Origin: Cyanobacteria bacterium K_Offshore_surface_m2_239
GTDB taxonomy: Bacteria > Cyanobacteriota > Cyanobacteriia > PCC-6307 > Cyanobiaceae
Length of the DNA stretch: 37,970 bases
Assembly: GCA_016882305.1 (NCBI GenBank)
Contig: VGQX01000009.1
Span: 1 to 37,970 of the forward strand
Direction of reading: 5' to 3'
The notes below the pieces were generated by a model. It made no database searches and was not told where the DNA came from. It saw only the letters and a list, made by a program, of their open reading frames with translations. This document shows, in pieces, positions 26,229 through 33,754 of the stretch (position 1 is its first letter; every line of letters starts with the position of its first letter). A program made the translations under genes and the position numbers.

Positions 26229-26928
26229 GCGGGGTGGCGAGCACCAGGGCGGCCGCGTAGCCCGGCGGCACCCGGACATCCCAAAGGATCTCCCGCCCGC
26301 TCTCCCGCCCGCCGGGCGGGAGGCCCGCAGCTGCGCCCCCCCTCGCCACGGCCTCGTGCCGCAGCGGCCGCTCCAACCCGGCCAGCCCCTCGCCACGAGC
26401 TTTGAGGCGCGCTTCCAGGCGACACCAGTCCTGCAAAAACGCGGCGGCCCGCTCTCCGGCGGCAAGCTCCTCCAGGGCCGCCACCCGGGCGGGCGGGAAG
26501 ACTCTCCTGGCGATGGATCGCCAGTCCAGGTCGGACCGCAGGCGCTCCACATCCACCCCCACCGCGCCGACGGGATGGAACGCCAGCAGGATCAGATCGC
26601 CGGAATGGCTGAGGTTGAAGGCGGGTCCCTCCGGACATTGGGGCTTGCCGTGGACCCCGATCTCCAGCGGCACCGTCCCGGGGTGGCGCCCCAGCCAATG
26701 GCCCAACACCTGGCGCAGGCCGGCGCGCCCCAGCAGGAAGCGTTCCTGGTCCGCCGAGCGGCGAAAGGCGGCATGGCGTTGACGCTCCTCTGCGGTGAGG
26801 GTGGCGAGCGGATCAGCGCGGGGCGAGGACGGACCGAGAGCGCGGCGATCGATCAGCAGCAGCAGGGGAGGCGCCGCCGTCGGCGGGGGTGAGGGGGGAG
26901 GATCGCCAAGACGCCAGGGGCGAGGCAC
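26173..26928 (-). CDS. 4'-phosphopantetheinyl transferase, Sfp type
   Basis: Transfers the phosphopantetheine arm of CoA to acyl carrier or peptidyl carrier proteins. From GTG 26928 it has 251 residues. Family motifs are GKPQCPEGPAFNLSHSGD (95-111), the magnesium-binding GVDVE (Asp126, Glu128) and WCRLEARLKARGEGL (Glu172, Lys176). The start is uncertain: the frame extends up to 27039 inside glgX, but GTG 26928 lies 21 bp after the glgX stop and fits the family better. The N-terminal 25 or so residues are Pro-rich. No carrier protein or synthase gene is adjacent, so it may be the cell's general PPTase. Confidence 0.87.
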   Translation of the reverse strand: MPRPWRLGDPPPSPPPTAAPPLLLLIDRRALGPSSPRADPLATLTAEERQRHAAFRRSADQERFLLGRAGLRQVLGHWLGRHPGTVPLEIGVHGKPQCPEGPAFNLSHSGDLILLAFHPVGAVGVDVERLRSDLDWRSIARRVFPPARVAALEELAAGERAAAFLQDWCRLEARLKARGEGLAGLERPLRHEAVARGGAAAGLPPGGRESGREILWDVRVPPGYAAALVLATPLMDPPAVAAGGDHPSPPE

Positions 26929-26948
26929 CAGAACGCCAGCCGACGCGT

Positions 26949-29024
26949 TCAAGGCACCCGTGGTGTTCCAGACACCAGGGAGGGATGCAGCATCAGGATC
27001 AGACTGCGGCTCTCCAGGGGAACGCCGGGGGGGGTCCACCGCACCGGCGTGTCCAGGAGATCCTCATCCGGAGGGAGGGCGGTGTCGATCACGCGCATCC
27101 AGCCCTTGACGGAGGGGGGCAGATCAAAGTGCATGGCTTTGTAATAGGCATTCCACCCGCACCACAACAGGGGCCCCTCCCGGGAATCCTGCACGCTCCA
27201 GGCCAAGCTGTGGGACCAGCTGGCCCAATCGGGTTTGTGGAGCTCCACCCCGTGCCACTCCCTCCACAGCGCCGGGCCTTCCGCCAGGCGTCGCGGAGGC
27301 GATTCCGCCAGGGGAATCTCTGGGTTGAACAAAAACGCCAGCCGCTGGCGGAGGCGGATCAGGCGGCAGAGAAACCGCCGCAGCGCCAAATCCCCCGCAT
27401 CCGGACGCCAATGCATCCAGCCCAGAGGGTTGTTCTGGCACCAGGCGTTGTTGTTGCCCCCCTGGCTCCGCCGCACCTCATCCCCCATGGAGAGCATCGG
27501 CACGCCGGGGGTCAACAACAAGCTGCTGAGGAGATTGCGCATCTGGCGGTCGCGCAGGGCGGTGACCGCGCGATCCGTGGTGGGGCCTTCCACCCCATGG
27601 TTCCAACTGTTGTTGTGATTGTCGCCATCCCGGTCGTTCTCGCCGTTGGCCAGGTTGTGTTTGCGGTTGTAACTGACCAGATCCGCCAGGGTGAAGCCGT
27701 CGTGCGCGGTGAGGAAGGTGATGCTGCGCCCCAGGGCGGCGGGCTGCCCCCCGTAGAGATCGGGGTTGCCGGCCAGCCGCTGGCTGACAGGCCAGCAGCA
27801 TTTGTCGTCGCCTTTCCAGAAGCGGCGCATGTCATCCCGGAAGCGCCCATTCCAGGTGGCCACCCGCCTGGCGGGGAAGTCGGCCATCCGGTAGAGGCCG
27901 CCACAATCCCAGGGTTCGCTGACCATCTTCAGGTCGCTCAATTCGGGATGGGCCTCCATCGCCTCAAAGAGCGGGGGATGGTCGAGGGGCATCAGCTCCT
28001 GCCCTCGGCTGAGGGCGATGCCCAGGTCGAAGCGGAAGCCATCGATGCCGAGCTCGATCGCCCAGCAGCGGAGGGATTCGAGAATCAGGCGACGGCTGAG
28101 GGGCTGGTTGGCGGCGATGGAATTGCCGCAACCGCTGACATCCAGGTAATCGCCGCGGCTGTTTTGGTGGTAGTAGGTGGAATCAGCGAAGCCGCGCCAA
28201 CTGAGGGTGGGCCCCGCCTGATTGCCCTCCGTGGTGTGGTTGTAGACCACATCCACCAGCACTTCCAGACCCGCCTGATGGCAGGCGGCAACCAGCTGGC
28301 GCACCTCGTTGCGCGCCTCCAGGGGATCGGAGCTGACGAGATAGCCGGGATGGGGGGCCAGCCAGCTCAGGGGGCTGTAGCCCCAATGGTTGAAACGGCC
28401 GGCGGGAGCGTCTTCGGGGTCGAAGGCCATCACCGGCAGGAGCTCCAGGGCGGTGATTCCGAGGTCTCGCAGATAGGGCAGGGTGTCGATCAACCCCAGC
28501 AGGGTCCCCTGGCGCCGCGGGGCCACCGGGCACCCCTCTCCGCGGGTGAAGCCCCCCACATGCAGCTCATAAATCACGCTTTTCTGCCAGGGGTGGCGGG
28601 GACGCGGCGCCTGGCTGAAATCAAAGGGATCCCGCTCCGTCACCACCCCCTTCAGGCAGCAGGCGGTGTTGGGGATGGCCCCCACGGCCGCGCTGCGCCG
28701 GAAGACACCCCATCCAGCCAGCGCGCGGGCGCAGGGGTCGACGAGCACCTTGGAGGGTTTGAAACCGTGATTCCCCGGCTCCAGGGGACCGAACACCCGA
28801 TAGCCGTAGCAGGCGCCGATGCCGATGCCCTCCACCTCCACATGCCAGTGGTCCCCGGAGCGGTGCGCGCCCTCCAGAGCCAGGATCGCGTCCGGTTCTT
28901 GGGCCTCGCCATGGGCGAACAACAGCAGCTCCACCCGCGTGGCCAGGGGAGCCACCACAGAGAAATTCGCCCCCCGCGGGGTCACGGATGCCCCCAACGG
29001 CCAGGGTTTTCCAATCCTGATCAC
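26949..29024 (-). CDS. glgX: Glycogen debranching enzyme GlgX (isoamylase type)
   Basis: GlgX cleaves alpha-1,6 branches of phosphorylase-trimmed glycogen, the carbon store used at night. GH13 catalytic motifs are present: LVDVVYNHT, GFRFDLG with the nucleophile Asp, SEPWD with the acid Glu and FLTAHDGFTL. The N-terminal GKPWPLGASVTPRGANFSV begins a CBM48-like domain, and the isoamylase QGGNNNAWCQNNPLGWMHW block is also clear. I favour GTG 29024 (691 residues), because the ATG at 29111 would overlap the divergent gene's start; that longer form (720 residues) remains possible. The downstream PPTase gene may be cotranscribed. Confidence 0.93.
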   Translation of the reverse strand: MIRIGKPWPLGASVTPRGANFSVVAPLATRVELLLFAHGEAQEPDAILALEGAHRSGDHWHVEVEGIGIGACYGYRVFGPLEPGNHGFKPSKVLVDPCARALAGWGVFRRSAAVGAIPNTACCLKGVVTERDPFDFSQAPRPRHPWQKSVIYELHVGGFTRGEGCPVAPRRQGTLLGLIDTLPYLRDLGITALELLPVMAFDPEDAPAGRFNHWGYSPLSWLAPHPGYLVSSDPLEARNEVRQLVAACHQAGLEVLVDVVYNHTTEGNQAGPTLSWRGFADSTYYHQNSRGDYLDVSGCGNSIAANQPLSRRLILESLRCWAIELGIDGFRFDLGIALSRGQELMPLDHPPLFEAMEAHPELSDLKMVSEPWDCGGLYRMADFPARRVATWNGRFRDDMRRFWKGDDKCCWPVSQRLAGNPDLYGGQPAALGRSITFLTAHDGFTLADLVSYNRKHNLANGENDRDGDNHNNSWNHGVEGPTTDRAVTALRDRQMRNLLSSLLLTPGVPMLSMGDEVRRSQGGNNNAWCQNNPLGWMHWRPDAGDLALRRFLCRLIRLRQRLAFLFNPEIPLAESPPRRLAEGPALWREWHGVELHKPDWASWSHSLAWSVQDSREGPLLWCGWNAYYKAMHFDLPPSVKGWMRVIDTALPPDEDLLDTPVRWTPPGVPLESRSLILMLHPSLVSGTPRVP

Positions 29025-29086
29025 CGTCCAGGACGACGCGATTGAAGCCAAATTAGGCTCCTTGACGTCTCCTGTCTGTGCAGTCC

Positions 29087-29815
29087 ATGGCGGGATCCTC
29101 GTTCCCCCCATCCCCGGGGCGGGCGGGCCGACCTCCCCGTCAGGTGAGGCCAGGTCTGTGGTTGTTCCCGCCGAACCCCGACACCTGGGGGGGAAGCTCC
29201 TGGTTGCTGGAGACCAGCGCCGGGGATGTGCTCATCGACTGTCCGCCGGACAGTCCGGAGAGTCTGCGCTTCCTCCAGGAGAGGGCCGGCCACAACAGGG
29301 GCTGGATCATCCTGCTGGGACGCGAGGGGCACGGGCATTGCCGGCGGGTGCAGGAGCTCCTCGGCTGGCCGGTGCTGGCGCAGGAGCAGGAGGCCTACCT
29401 CCTGCCGGGTCTGGCCGAGCTGGTGCCCTTCGGCGCCGAGCACCGGCTGTTGGAGGGGCTCCACCTGCTTTGGACCCCGGGGCCCAGCCCTGGAGCCGCT
29501 GTGCTCCATGCGCGGGGCGGGGTGGCCGGGCCGCTGGATGGGCTCTTCTGCGGACGGCTGCTCGTACCGGTAGCGCCCGGGCGCCTGGCCCCCTTGCCCT
29601 CACCCCGGGGCTTTCACCTCCCGCGCCAACAGCGCAGCGTCGTGGCCCTCAGCCGCTGGCTGCCGCCGGGATCACCGCTGTGGATCGCCACCGGTGCCGG
29701 GTTGGGGGCCCTCCGGGGGGAGGCGCTGGTGCCGGACGGAGCCCGTCTGCTGGCGTCCCTGGCCGCCGGGGAGTGGAGTTCCGAGGACGTCAGAACATCC
29801 GATCCCGCCCCCTAG
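29087..29815 (+). CDS. Metallo-beta-lactamase-fold protein lacking metal ligands
   Basis: A 242-residue protein from ATG 29087 with the strand order of MBL-fold hydrolases. Residues 37-51 (SSWLLETSAGDVLID) match the usual beginning, but the zinc motif HxHxDH is replaced by GREGHGH (78-84). The TPGHSPG histidine is Pro in TPGPSPG (130-136), and the TGD aspartate is Arg in LFCGRL (153-158). No zinc site therefore remains, and hydrolase activity is unlikely. The open frame and structured core argue against a recent pseudogene. It is divergent from glgX and ends 202 bp before the HU gene. Confidence 0.7.
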   Translation: MAGSSFPPSPGRAGRPPRQVRPGLWLFPPNPDTWGGSSWLLETSAGDVLIDCPPDSPESLRFLQERAGHNRGWIILLGREGHGHCRRVQELLGWPVLAQEQEAYLLPGLAELVPFGAEHRLLEGLHLLWTPGPSPGAAVLHARGGVAGPLDGLFCGRLLVPVAPGRLAPLPSPRGFHLPRQQRSVVALSRWLPPGSPLWIATGAGLGALRGEALVPDGARLLASLAAGEWSSEDVRTSDPAP

Positions 29816-30017
29816 TCCCCCGGTGATCGCCGCCATGGGCGCGACTCCCGGAAACACGATGGCCAAAAAGCTGTACCCGCTCAGCCTTTTTCAGTTGCCG
29901 CCTCGGACGAATCCCCATACGATTGGGCGGCGTTTGCCCTGTGGCGGTCGGATTTCCGATTCGCCTCCTTTTCCACCTCATTACAAGACCGCCATCTGGA
30001 GGCTCATTCCCTGAATC
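29816..30017. other. Intergenic region before the HU gene
   Basis: This 202-bp stretch should contain the HU promoter and leader. AT content is higher in 29980-30015 than in the surrounding genes. GGAGG at 29998-30002 lies 15 bp before the ATG of HU, a long spacing for a ribosome binding site. I see no further gene. Confidence 0.5.
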
Positions 30018-30293
30018 ATGAACAAAGCTGATCTCGTCAATCTCGTCGCCGCTCGCACAGAGCTCACCAAAACGGACGTTTCCATGGTCGTGGACGCGGC
30101 CATCGAAACCATCATCGATTCCGTTGTGGAGGGCAAAAAGGTTTCCATCCTGGGTTTCGGCTCCTTCGAGCCTCGGGAACGCTCTGAGCGCCAGGGCCTC
30201 AATCCCAAAACTGGCGAAAAGATCAAGATTCCCGCCAAGCGTGTGCCCGCCTTCACAGCTGGAAAGCTGTTCAAGGATCGCGTGCAGGGCTGA
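30018..30293 (+). CDS. hup: DNA-binding protein HU
   Basis: A 91-residue HU/IHF family protein, a dimeric nucleoid protein that bends DNA. It shows MNKADLVNLVAARTELTKTD at the N-terminus, the GFGSFEPRERSERQGLNP arm region and KIPAKRVPAFTAGKLFKD at the C-terminus, as in typical HU. Codons are less GC-rich than neighbours, as expected of a highly expressed gene. It stands alone with a clear terminator downstream. Confidence 0.97.
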   Translation: MNKADLVNLVAARTELTKTDVSMVVDAAIETIIDSVVEGKKVSILGFGSFEPRERSERQGLNPKTGEKIKIPAKRVPAFTAGKLFKDRVQG

Positions 30294-30318
30294 GTCCTGA
30301 ACGCTGGTGACCAGTTGG

Positions 30319-30341
30319 GCGGCCTGAACGGGCCGCTTTTT
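30319..30341 (+). terminator. Intrinsic terminator after HU
   Basis: GCGGCC (30319-30324) and GGCCGC (30331-30336) enclose a 6-base loop and are followed by TTTTT. It lies 26 bp after the HU stop. A reading frame beginning at 30340 would start at its end, supporting the later gluQ start. Confidence 0.9.
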
Positions 30342-30408
30342 GGTTGGTGCTGTTTTTGCCTTGGTGTGGTCCGGCGTGCTTCCCGCTTCTCTGCAAGAAC
30401 GCCTCGCG

Positions 30409-31485
30409 ATGGGGCTTGACCTGCGCCAGCAGGGGGTGAGCGGCCGTTTTGCCCCCTCGCCCAGCGGCGCTCTCCACCTTGGCAACCTGCGCACGGCGCT
30501 GCTGAGCTGGCTGGCTGCCCGGCGGTTCGACGGTCGCTGGCTTCTCCGCGTCGATGATCTCGACCGGCCGCGGGTCCGGCCGGGCTCGGAGGCCTCCATC
30601 GTTGAAGACCTGCGCTGGCTGGGACTCCACTGGGATGGTCCCGTGATCCGCCAGAGCGAGCGCCGGGGCCTCTACGCCTCCGTGCTGTCCTGGCTGCGGC
30701 GCTCGGGCCGGTTATATCCCTGCCATTGCAGCCGCCGGCTTCTCGCAGACATCTCCGCTCCCCACGGGGGCTTCACGCCCTACCCCGGAACCTGCCGGAT
30801 GCTGGAACCGTTCTGGGGACAGCGGCAGGGGCGCTGGCCCAGCTGGCGGCTGCGGCTATCCGAGGGGACAGTGGCCTGGCAAGAGCGCTGGGGGCCACCG
30901 GGGACCCTCGACGGGCCGCGCGAGATCGGTGACGTGGTGCTCCGTCGGGCTGATGGCGTGGTGGCGTATCACCTGGCCACAGCCGTGGATGAGCTCACGT
31001 TGGGGATCAGCGAGGTCATCCGCGGGGCCGATCTGTGGGCGTCCACCGGCGCCCAGGTGGCCATCATCGAGGCCTTGGGCGTTCCGCCGCCCCGCTACGG
31101 CCATGTTCCTGTGCTGTGTGATGACGACGGCCGCCGCCTGAGCAAGCGGACGGCCGCCGAGGGGCTCGTGGCGCTGCGGGAGCAGGGACTGGATGGGCCG
31201 GGGGTGATCGGCTGGCTGGCCGCCAGCGCGGGGTTGGTGCCCGCTGGCAGCCGGCTCAGCGCTGGCGAGTTGCTGGCCGACCTCCGCCGCCGCCCCCGCG
31301 CCTGGGACGAGGCTTTTGGGGCAGACGCCAAAGACGCCGAGACCAACGAAGACAACGAAGTCAGAGAAGGGACCGAAGACGCCGAAGAGACGGAAGACGC
31401 CGAAGGGACCGAAGACACCAAGGCTTCAGAAAGCTTTCGGATTCCACCTCCCGCGGGGAGCGGGGAAGGAGGGCAAAGTGTGTAA
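30409..31485 (+). CDS. gluQ: Glutamyl-Q tRNA(Asp) synthetase with repeat-derived acidic tail
   Basis: GluQ (YadB) is a truncated glutamyl-tRNA synthetase that attaches Glu to queuosine in tRNA(Asp). From ATG 30409 it has 358 residues. It has the HIGH-type motif RFAPSPSGALHLGN (13-26), zinc-binding CHCSRR with a later YPGTC, YHLATAVDELTLGISEVIRGADL, and the KMSKS-like RRLSKRTAA. No anticodon-binding domain is present, as expected. The normal protein should end around RPRAWDEAF; beyond residue 304 comes an Asp/Glu/Thr-rich tail of about 50 residues encoded by a 9-bp minisatellite, which is foreign to the family. It follows the HU terminator. Confidence 0.93.
   Translation: MGLDLRQQGVSGRFAPSPSGALHLGNLRTALLSWLAARRFDGRWLLRVDDLDRPRVRPGSEASIVEDLRWLGLHWDGPVIRQSERRGLYASVLSWLRRSGRLYPCHCSRRLLADISAPHGGFTPYPGTCRMLEPFWGQRQGRWPSWRLRLSEGTVAWQERWGPPGTLDGPREIGDVVLRRADGVVAYHLATAVDELTLGISEVIRGADLWASTGAQVAIIEALGVPPPRYGHVPVLCDDDGRRLSKRTAAEGLVALREQGLDGPGVIGWLAASAGLVPAGSRLSAGELLADLRRRPRAWDEAFGADAKDAETNEDNEVREGTEDAEETEDAEGTEDTKASESFRIPPPAGSGEGGQSV
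31321..31419. repeat. 9-bp minisatellite inside the 3' end of gluQ
   Basis: Eleven 9-bp units with consensus GAAGACGCC run in the gluQ frame, each coding roughly for Glu-Asp-Ala. The central units at 31375, 31393 and 31402 are near-identical. On the other strand the consensus reads GGCGTCTTC. The array changes gluQ into a protein with an acidic tail. Confidence 0.9.
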
Positions 31486-31508
31486 ATCGACATCTTTTGA
31501 GCCCTTTC

Positions 31509-31820
31509 ATGACCGCTCCCTCGTCCCTGCTGGCTCCGCCCGCCAAACCCCGCCTGGTGGCCGCTTGCCGACGATGCGGTGGCAGCGGCATCCTCCGTTT
31601 GGCGGATGGCCGTTTTCGCACTTGCCTGGATTGCCTGGGGCAGGGCATCGCGCCAGCGACGGTCACGGAGCCGCTGCAAGCCTCCGGCGGATCAGCGCAC
31701 TCCCGATCGCTTCGATCGCCAGATGAAGAAGGTTGCCGTGCCCACGACCGCAGCCAAGGGAGCGGCGGTCAGCAACAGGAGAAGGACGGCGGTCCAGTCT
31801 GTGTACATCCCTGCGGTTGA
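31509..31820 (+). CDS. Small DnaJ-type zinc-finger protein
   Basis: From ATG 31509 the frame codes for 103 residues. It contains CRRCGGSGI and, after a 12-residue spacer, CLDCLGQG, the paired CxxCxGxG type of zinc finger found in DnaJ and small cyanobacterial proteins. The part after GQG is low-complexity and lies antisense to a candidate membrane ORF (31692-31808), so the true product may be shorter or the reading of the tail may be neutral. The function is unknown; roles in thiol chemistry or pigment-protein assembly are only guesses from the domain. Confidence 0.6.
   Translation: MTAPSSLLAPPAKPRLVAACRRCGGSGILRLADGRFRTCLDCLGQGIAPATVTEPLQASGGSAHSRSLRSPDEEGCRAHDRSQGSGGQQQEKDGGPVCVHPCG
31692..31808 (-). 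CDS. Candidate 38-residue single-span membrane protein
   Basis: On the minus strand an ATG at 31808 opens a 38-codon frame ending at TGA 31692-31694. The protein has a short polar start (MYTDW), a continuous hydrophobic stretch (TAVLLLLLTAAPLAAVVGTATFFIW) and a basic tail RSKRSGVR, the shape of a small photosynthetic or NDH-1 subunit. I could not match it to psbN, psbM, psbT, petN, petM or psaM from memory. GCAGG touches the start codon, so the ribosome binding site is weak. It lies entirely antisense to the zinc-finger frame; one of the two may not be real. Confidence 0.4.
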   Translation of the reverse strand: MYTDWTAVLLLLLTAAPLAAVVGTATFFIWRSKRSGVR

Positions 31821-31870
31821 AACGCTTTCCCATCATCTCAGCCCCGGGGGGCCAGCGCGTGGCTCGGGCT

Positions 31871-31885
31871 GCAACGAGTCGTTGC
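31871..31885. promoter_or_regulatory. Perfect dyad upstream of two divergent small ORFs
   Basis: GCAACGA-G-TCGTTGC is a perfect inverted repeat with a 1-base centre. It lies between the minus-strand 38-residue membrane ORF (start 31808) and the plus-strand small ORF (start 31946). The symmetry suits a dimeric repressor site, but no regulator is known for it. Confidence 0.35.
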
Positions 31886-31945
31886 ACAAGTCCGCTGGGG
31901 CGGCTGGCTGGGGAGTAGTCCAATAAGAAGCTGCCTCCCCCTCCC

Positions 31946-32146
31946 GTGGCCGACACCATCACCACTCCGGCGGGGTTCACGATCACACCCGAAGCCGATG
32001 GCACCTATCGCATCTGCGATCCCCACCGCCACTGTCTGAAGATCAACACCCTCTGGGAAGCCCAGCAGCGGGTGCAGTGGGCGGAGGTGCACCATCAGGA
32101 CCTGGGGCAGCGGGATCGCGCGCGGGGCGGCGGCCAAGCCCCTTAA
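31946..32146 (+). CDS. Small hypothetical protein
   Basis: A 66-residue frame from GTG 31946. The body (GFTITPEADGTYRICDPHRHCLKINTLWEAQQRVQWAE) has regular beta-helix-like spacing and balanced composition, unlike a chance frame in GC-rich DNA; the last 15 residues are basic and low-complexity. No recognised domain. The GTG start lacks an obvious ribosome binding site. Confidence 0.5.
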   Translation: MADTITTPAGFTITPEADGTYRICDPHRHCLKINTLWEAQQRVQWAEVHHQDLGQRDRARGGGQAP

Positions 32147-32168
32147 AGTCAGGCCTCGTTTTGATTGG

Positions 32169-32185
32169 CCTGGCCTGAGGCCAGG
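32169..32185 (+). promoter_or_regulatory. Hairpin directly before a small gene
   Basis: CCTGGCC and GGCCAGG form a perfect 7-bp stem with a TGA loop, ending 7 bp before the ATG at 32193. It has no T-tract, so it is more likely to affect access of the ribosome than to end transcription. Confidence 0.35.
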
Positions 32186-32192
32186 GGCCTTC

Positions 32193-32465
32193 ATGCCGTT
32201 TTGGACCCCTGCTCTTGATCCCGCCAATCCACTGGTGGGAAGCCACCCCGAGCGTTATGCGCTGCGGCGCCTGGAGAAAGCGGGCGAGACCCTGGAAACG
32301 GAGATCTTCCTCGGTCTTGATGCGACCGATCAGAGCGTTCAGGAGGTGACCCTGGTGTCCGAGGCCCATCAATTCCTCACCCATGAGGCGGCCCTTCGCG
32401 CCGCCGCTGAACTCAATCGCCTGGGGCGCGGTCCTCTGGATGTCGTCAAGGTGGTGGATCCTTGA
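32193..32465 (+). CDS. Conserved-looking hypothetical protein
   Basis: A 90-residue protein from ATG 32193. It begins MPFWTPALDPANPLVGSHPERYALRRLE and continues with alternating strand and helix segments, ending in GPLDVVKVVDP. The composition looks like a real soluble protein, and I recall similar short proteins in related picocyanobacteria, but no function is known. The start is supported by its position after the hairpin at 32169-32185, although no clear ribosome binding site is visible. Confidence 0.65.
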   Translation: MPFWTPALDPANPLVGSHPERYALRRLEKAGETLETEIFLGLDATDQSVQEVTLVSEAHQFLTHEAALRAAAELNRLGRGPLDVVKVVDP

Positions 32466-32534
32466 ACGGCGTTTGTGACTCTCCGGTGCGCTGACCCCTG
32501 GTCTCGATAGGGTCCAAGGAGAGGCAGACCACCC

Positions 32535-33602
32535 ATGAAACCATAGCATCAGATCACGCTGGAGGCACTGTTCAGCCATCCGCTCGTCCATGGCCTGCGC
32601 TGCTCCAGGGTGGAGGCTCTGCTCCACGCCCTTGGCGCTGAGGTCACGCCTCCATGCGATCAGCGTTTGCGCATCCGCCTCCCCGGCGGCCAGGAAACCT
32701 GGCTGCGGGTCGGCGAGGGCAGGCACCATCCCGACCTTGATTCCGACGCTGTGCTGCGCGTGCGCCACCTCCTGGAGGACGCGGGCGTGACTCCGCAGCA
32801 TCCCGAGGCGGACCCCGCCAGCGCGCGAGGCGATCAGAGCCGACGGCTCGTGATCCATCTGGATCATCACCACACGGATGTCTTCCGCCTGGAGGGAGAG
32901 GCCGCGGAGCACGCGGAACTTCGTCCCCACGGCCTGTGGGGCAGTGGAGAGAACCTCAGCCATCGCCACGATCGCGACATCGCCGGGCAGAAGGCGCCTC
33001 GGGATTACGACTACCTGAACCGAATCATGGCAGCGATGGCAGAGGCTGATGCGATTCTTCTCCTCGGCCATGGCACGGGAGAGAGCGACATGCGGCAACT
33101 CCTGTTGGCCCACGTCCGCCGTCACCGACCAGACCTGCTGCAACGGCTTGTGGGCGTGGAGACGCTGTCCAGCGCGAATCTCACGGAAGGGGAACTGTTG
33201 GCCTTGGCCCGGGAGCATTTCGGCAACCTGCCCCATCGTCGGGGTCAAGCGTTGATTCGGCACATCGATGCCTGCCTCGCCATGGACACTGGACGTGCCG
33301 CGCGCCTGGGCCTGGATGATGTGCTGCCCCCCCTTCGGCTCAGCGACCTGGAAGCTCGCAGCCACTATTCACGACGCGGGCTTCAATAGGCCTTTCGCGC
33401 CAAACTCAACCGCTCCCCCACGGAATGGATCCGCGAACAGCGGTTGCTGCTGGCTCTGGAGCAGTTGCGGGATGAGGAGACCTCACCCACGGTGGCGCAG
33501 GTGGCTCGCGCCTGCGGTTATCGAAACCTGAGCCTGTTCCGAAGCGACTTGCAACGGCTTCATGGCCTCACTCCCTCCCGCGCGCGTCGCAACCCGCTCT
33601 GA
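32535..33602 (+). pseudogene. BaeRF-like/AraC HTH fusion gene interrupted by two TAG codons
   Basis: A single frame of 356 codons opens at ATG 32535 behind a good ribosome binding site (AAGGAGAGG at 32516-32524) and closes at TGA 33600-33602. It has TAG at codon 4 (32544-32546) and codon 285 (33387-33389). After the first TAG the reading HQITLEALFSHPLVHGLRCS continues a HicA-like N-terminal module. A BaeRF-type body follows (RLVIHLDHHHTDVFRLEGE, then LTHRHDRDIAGQ-like SHRHDRDIAGQKAP, LLLGHGTGESDMRQLLLAH, NLTEGELLALAREHFG). From about 33255 it changes to an AraC helix-turn-helix: LSDLEARSHYSRRGLQ, the second TAG, then AFRAKLNRSPTEWIREQRL and ARACGYRNLSLFRSDLQRLH. A shorter open frame from GTG 32610 to 33389 (259 residues) could still be translated. 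Most likely an in-frame fusion by deletion, now decaying. Confidence 0.75.
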
Positions 33603-33641
33603 TGGGCTCACCCGCAGGGGGAAGCGTTGCAGGGGTGGGAA

Positions 33642-33713
<72 letters not shown>

Positions 33714-33754
33714 ACGAAAGGGAAACTAGCATTGCGGCCTCTTGGGGCGAAGCC

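Noticed and set aside
26889-29045. 718-codon open frame opposite glgX
   Set aside because: glgX has full catalytic motifs; the opposite frame has none and is a GC artefact.
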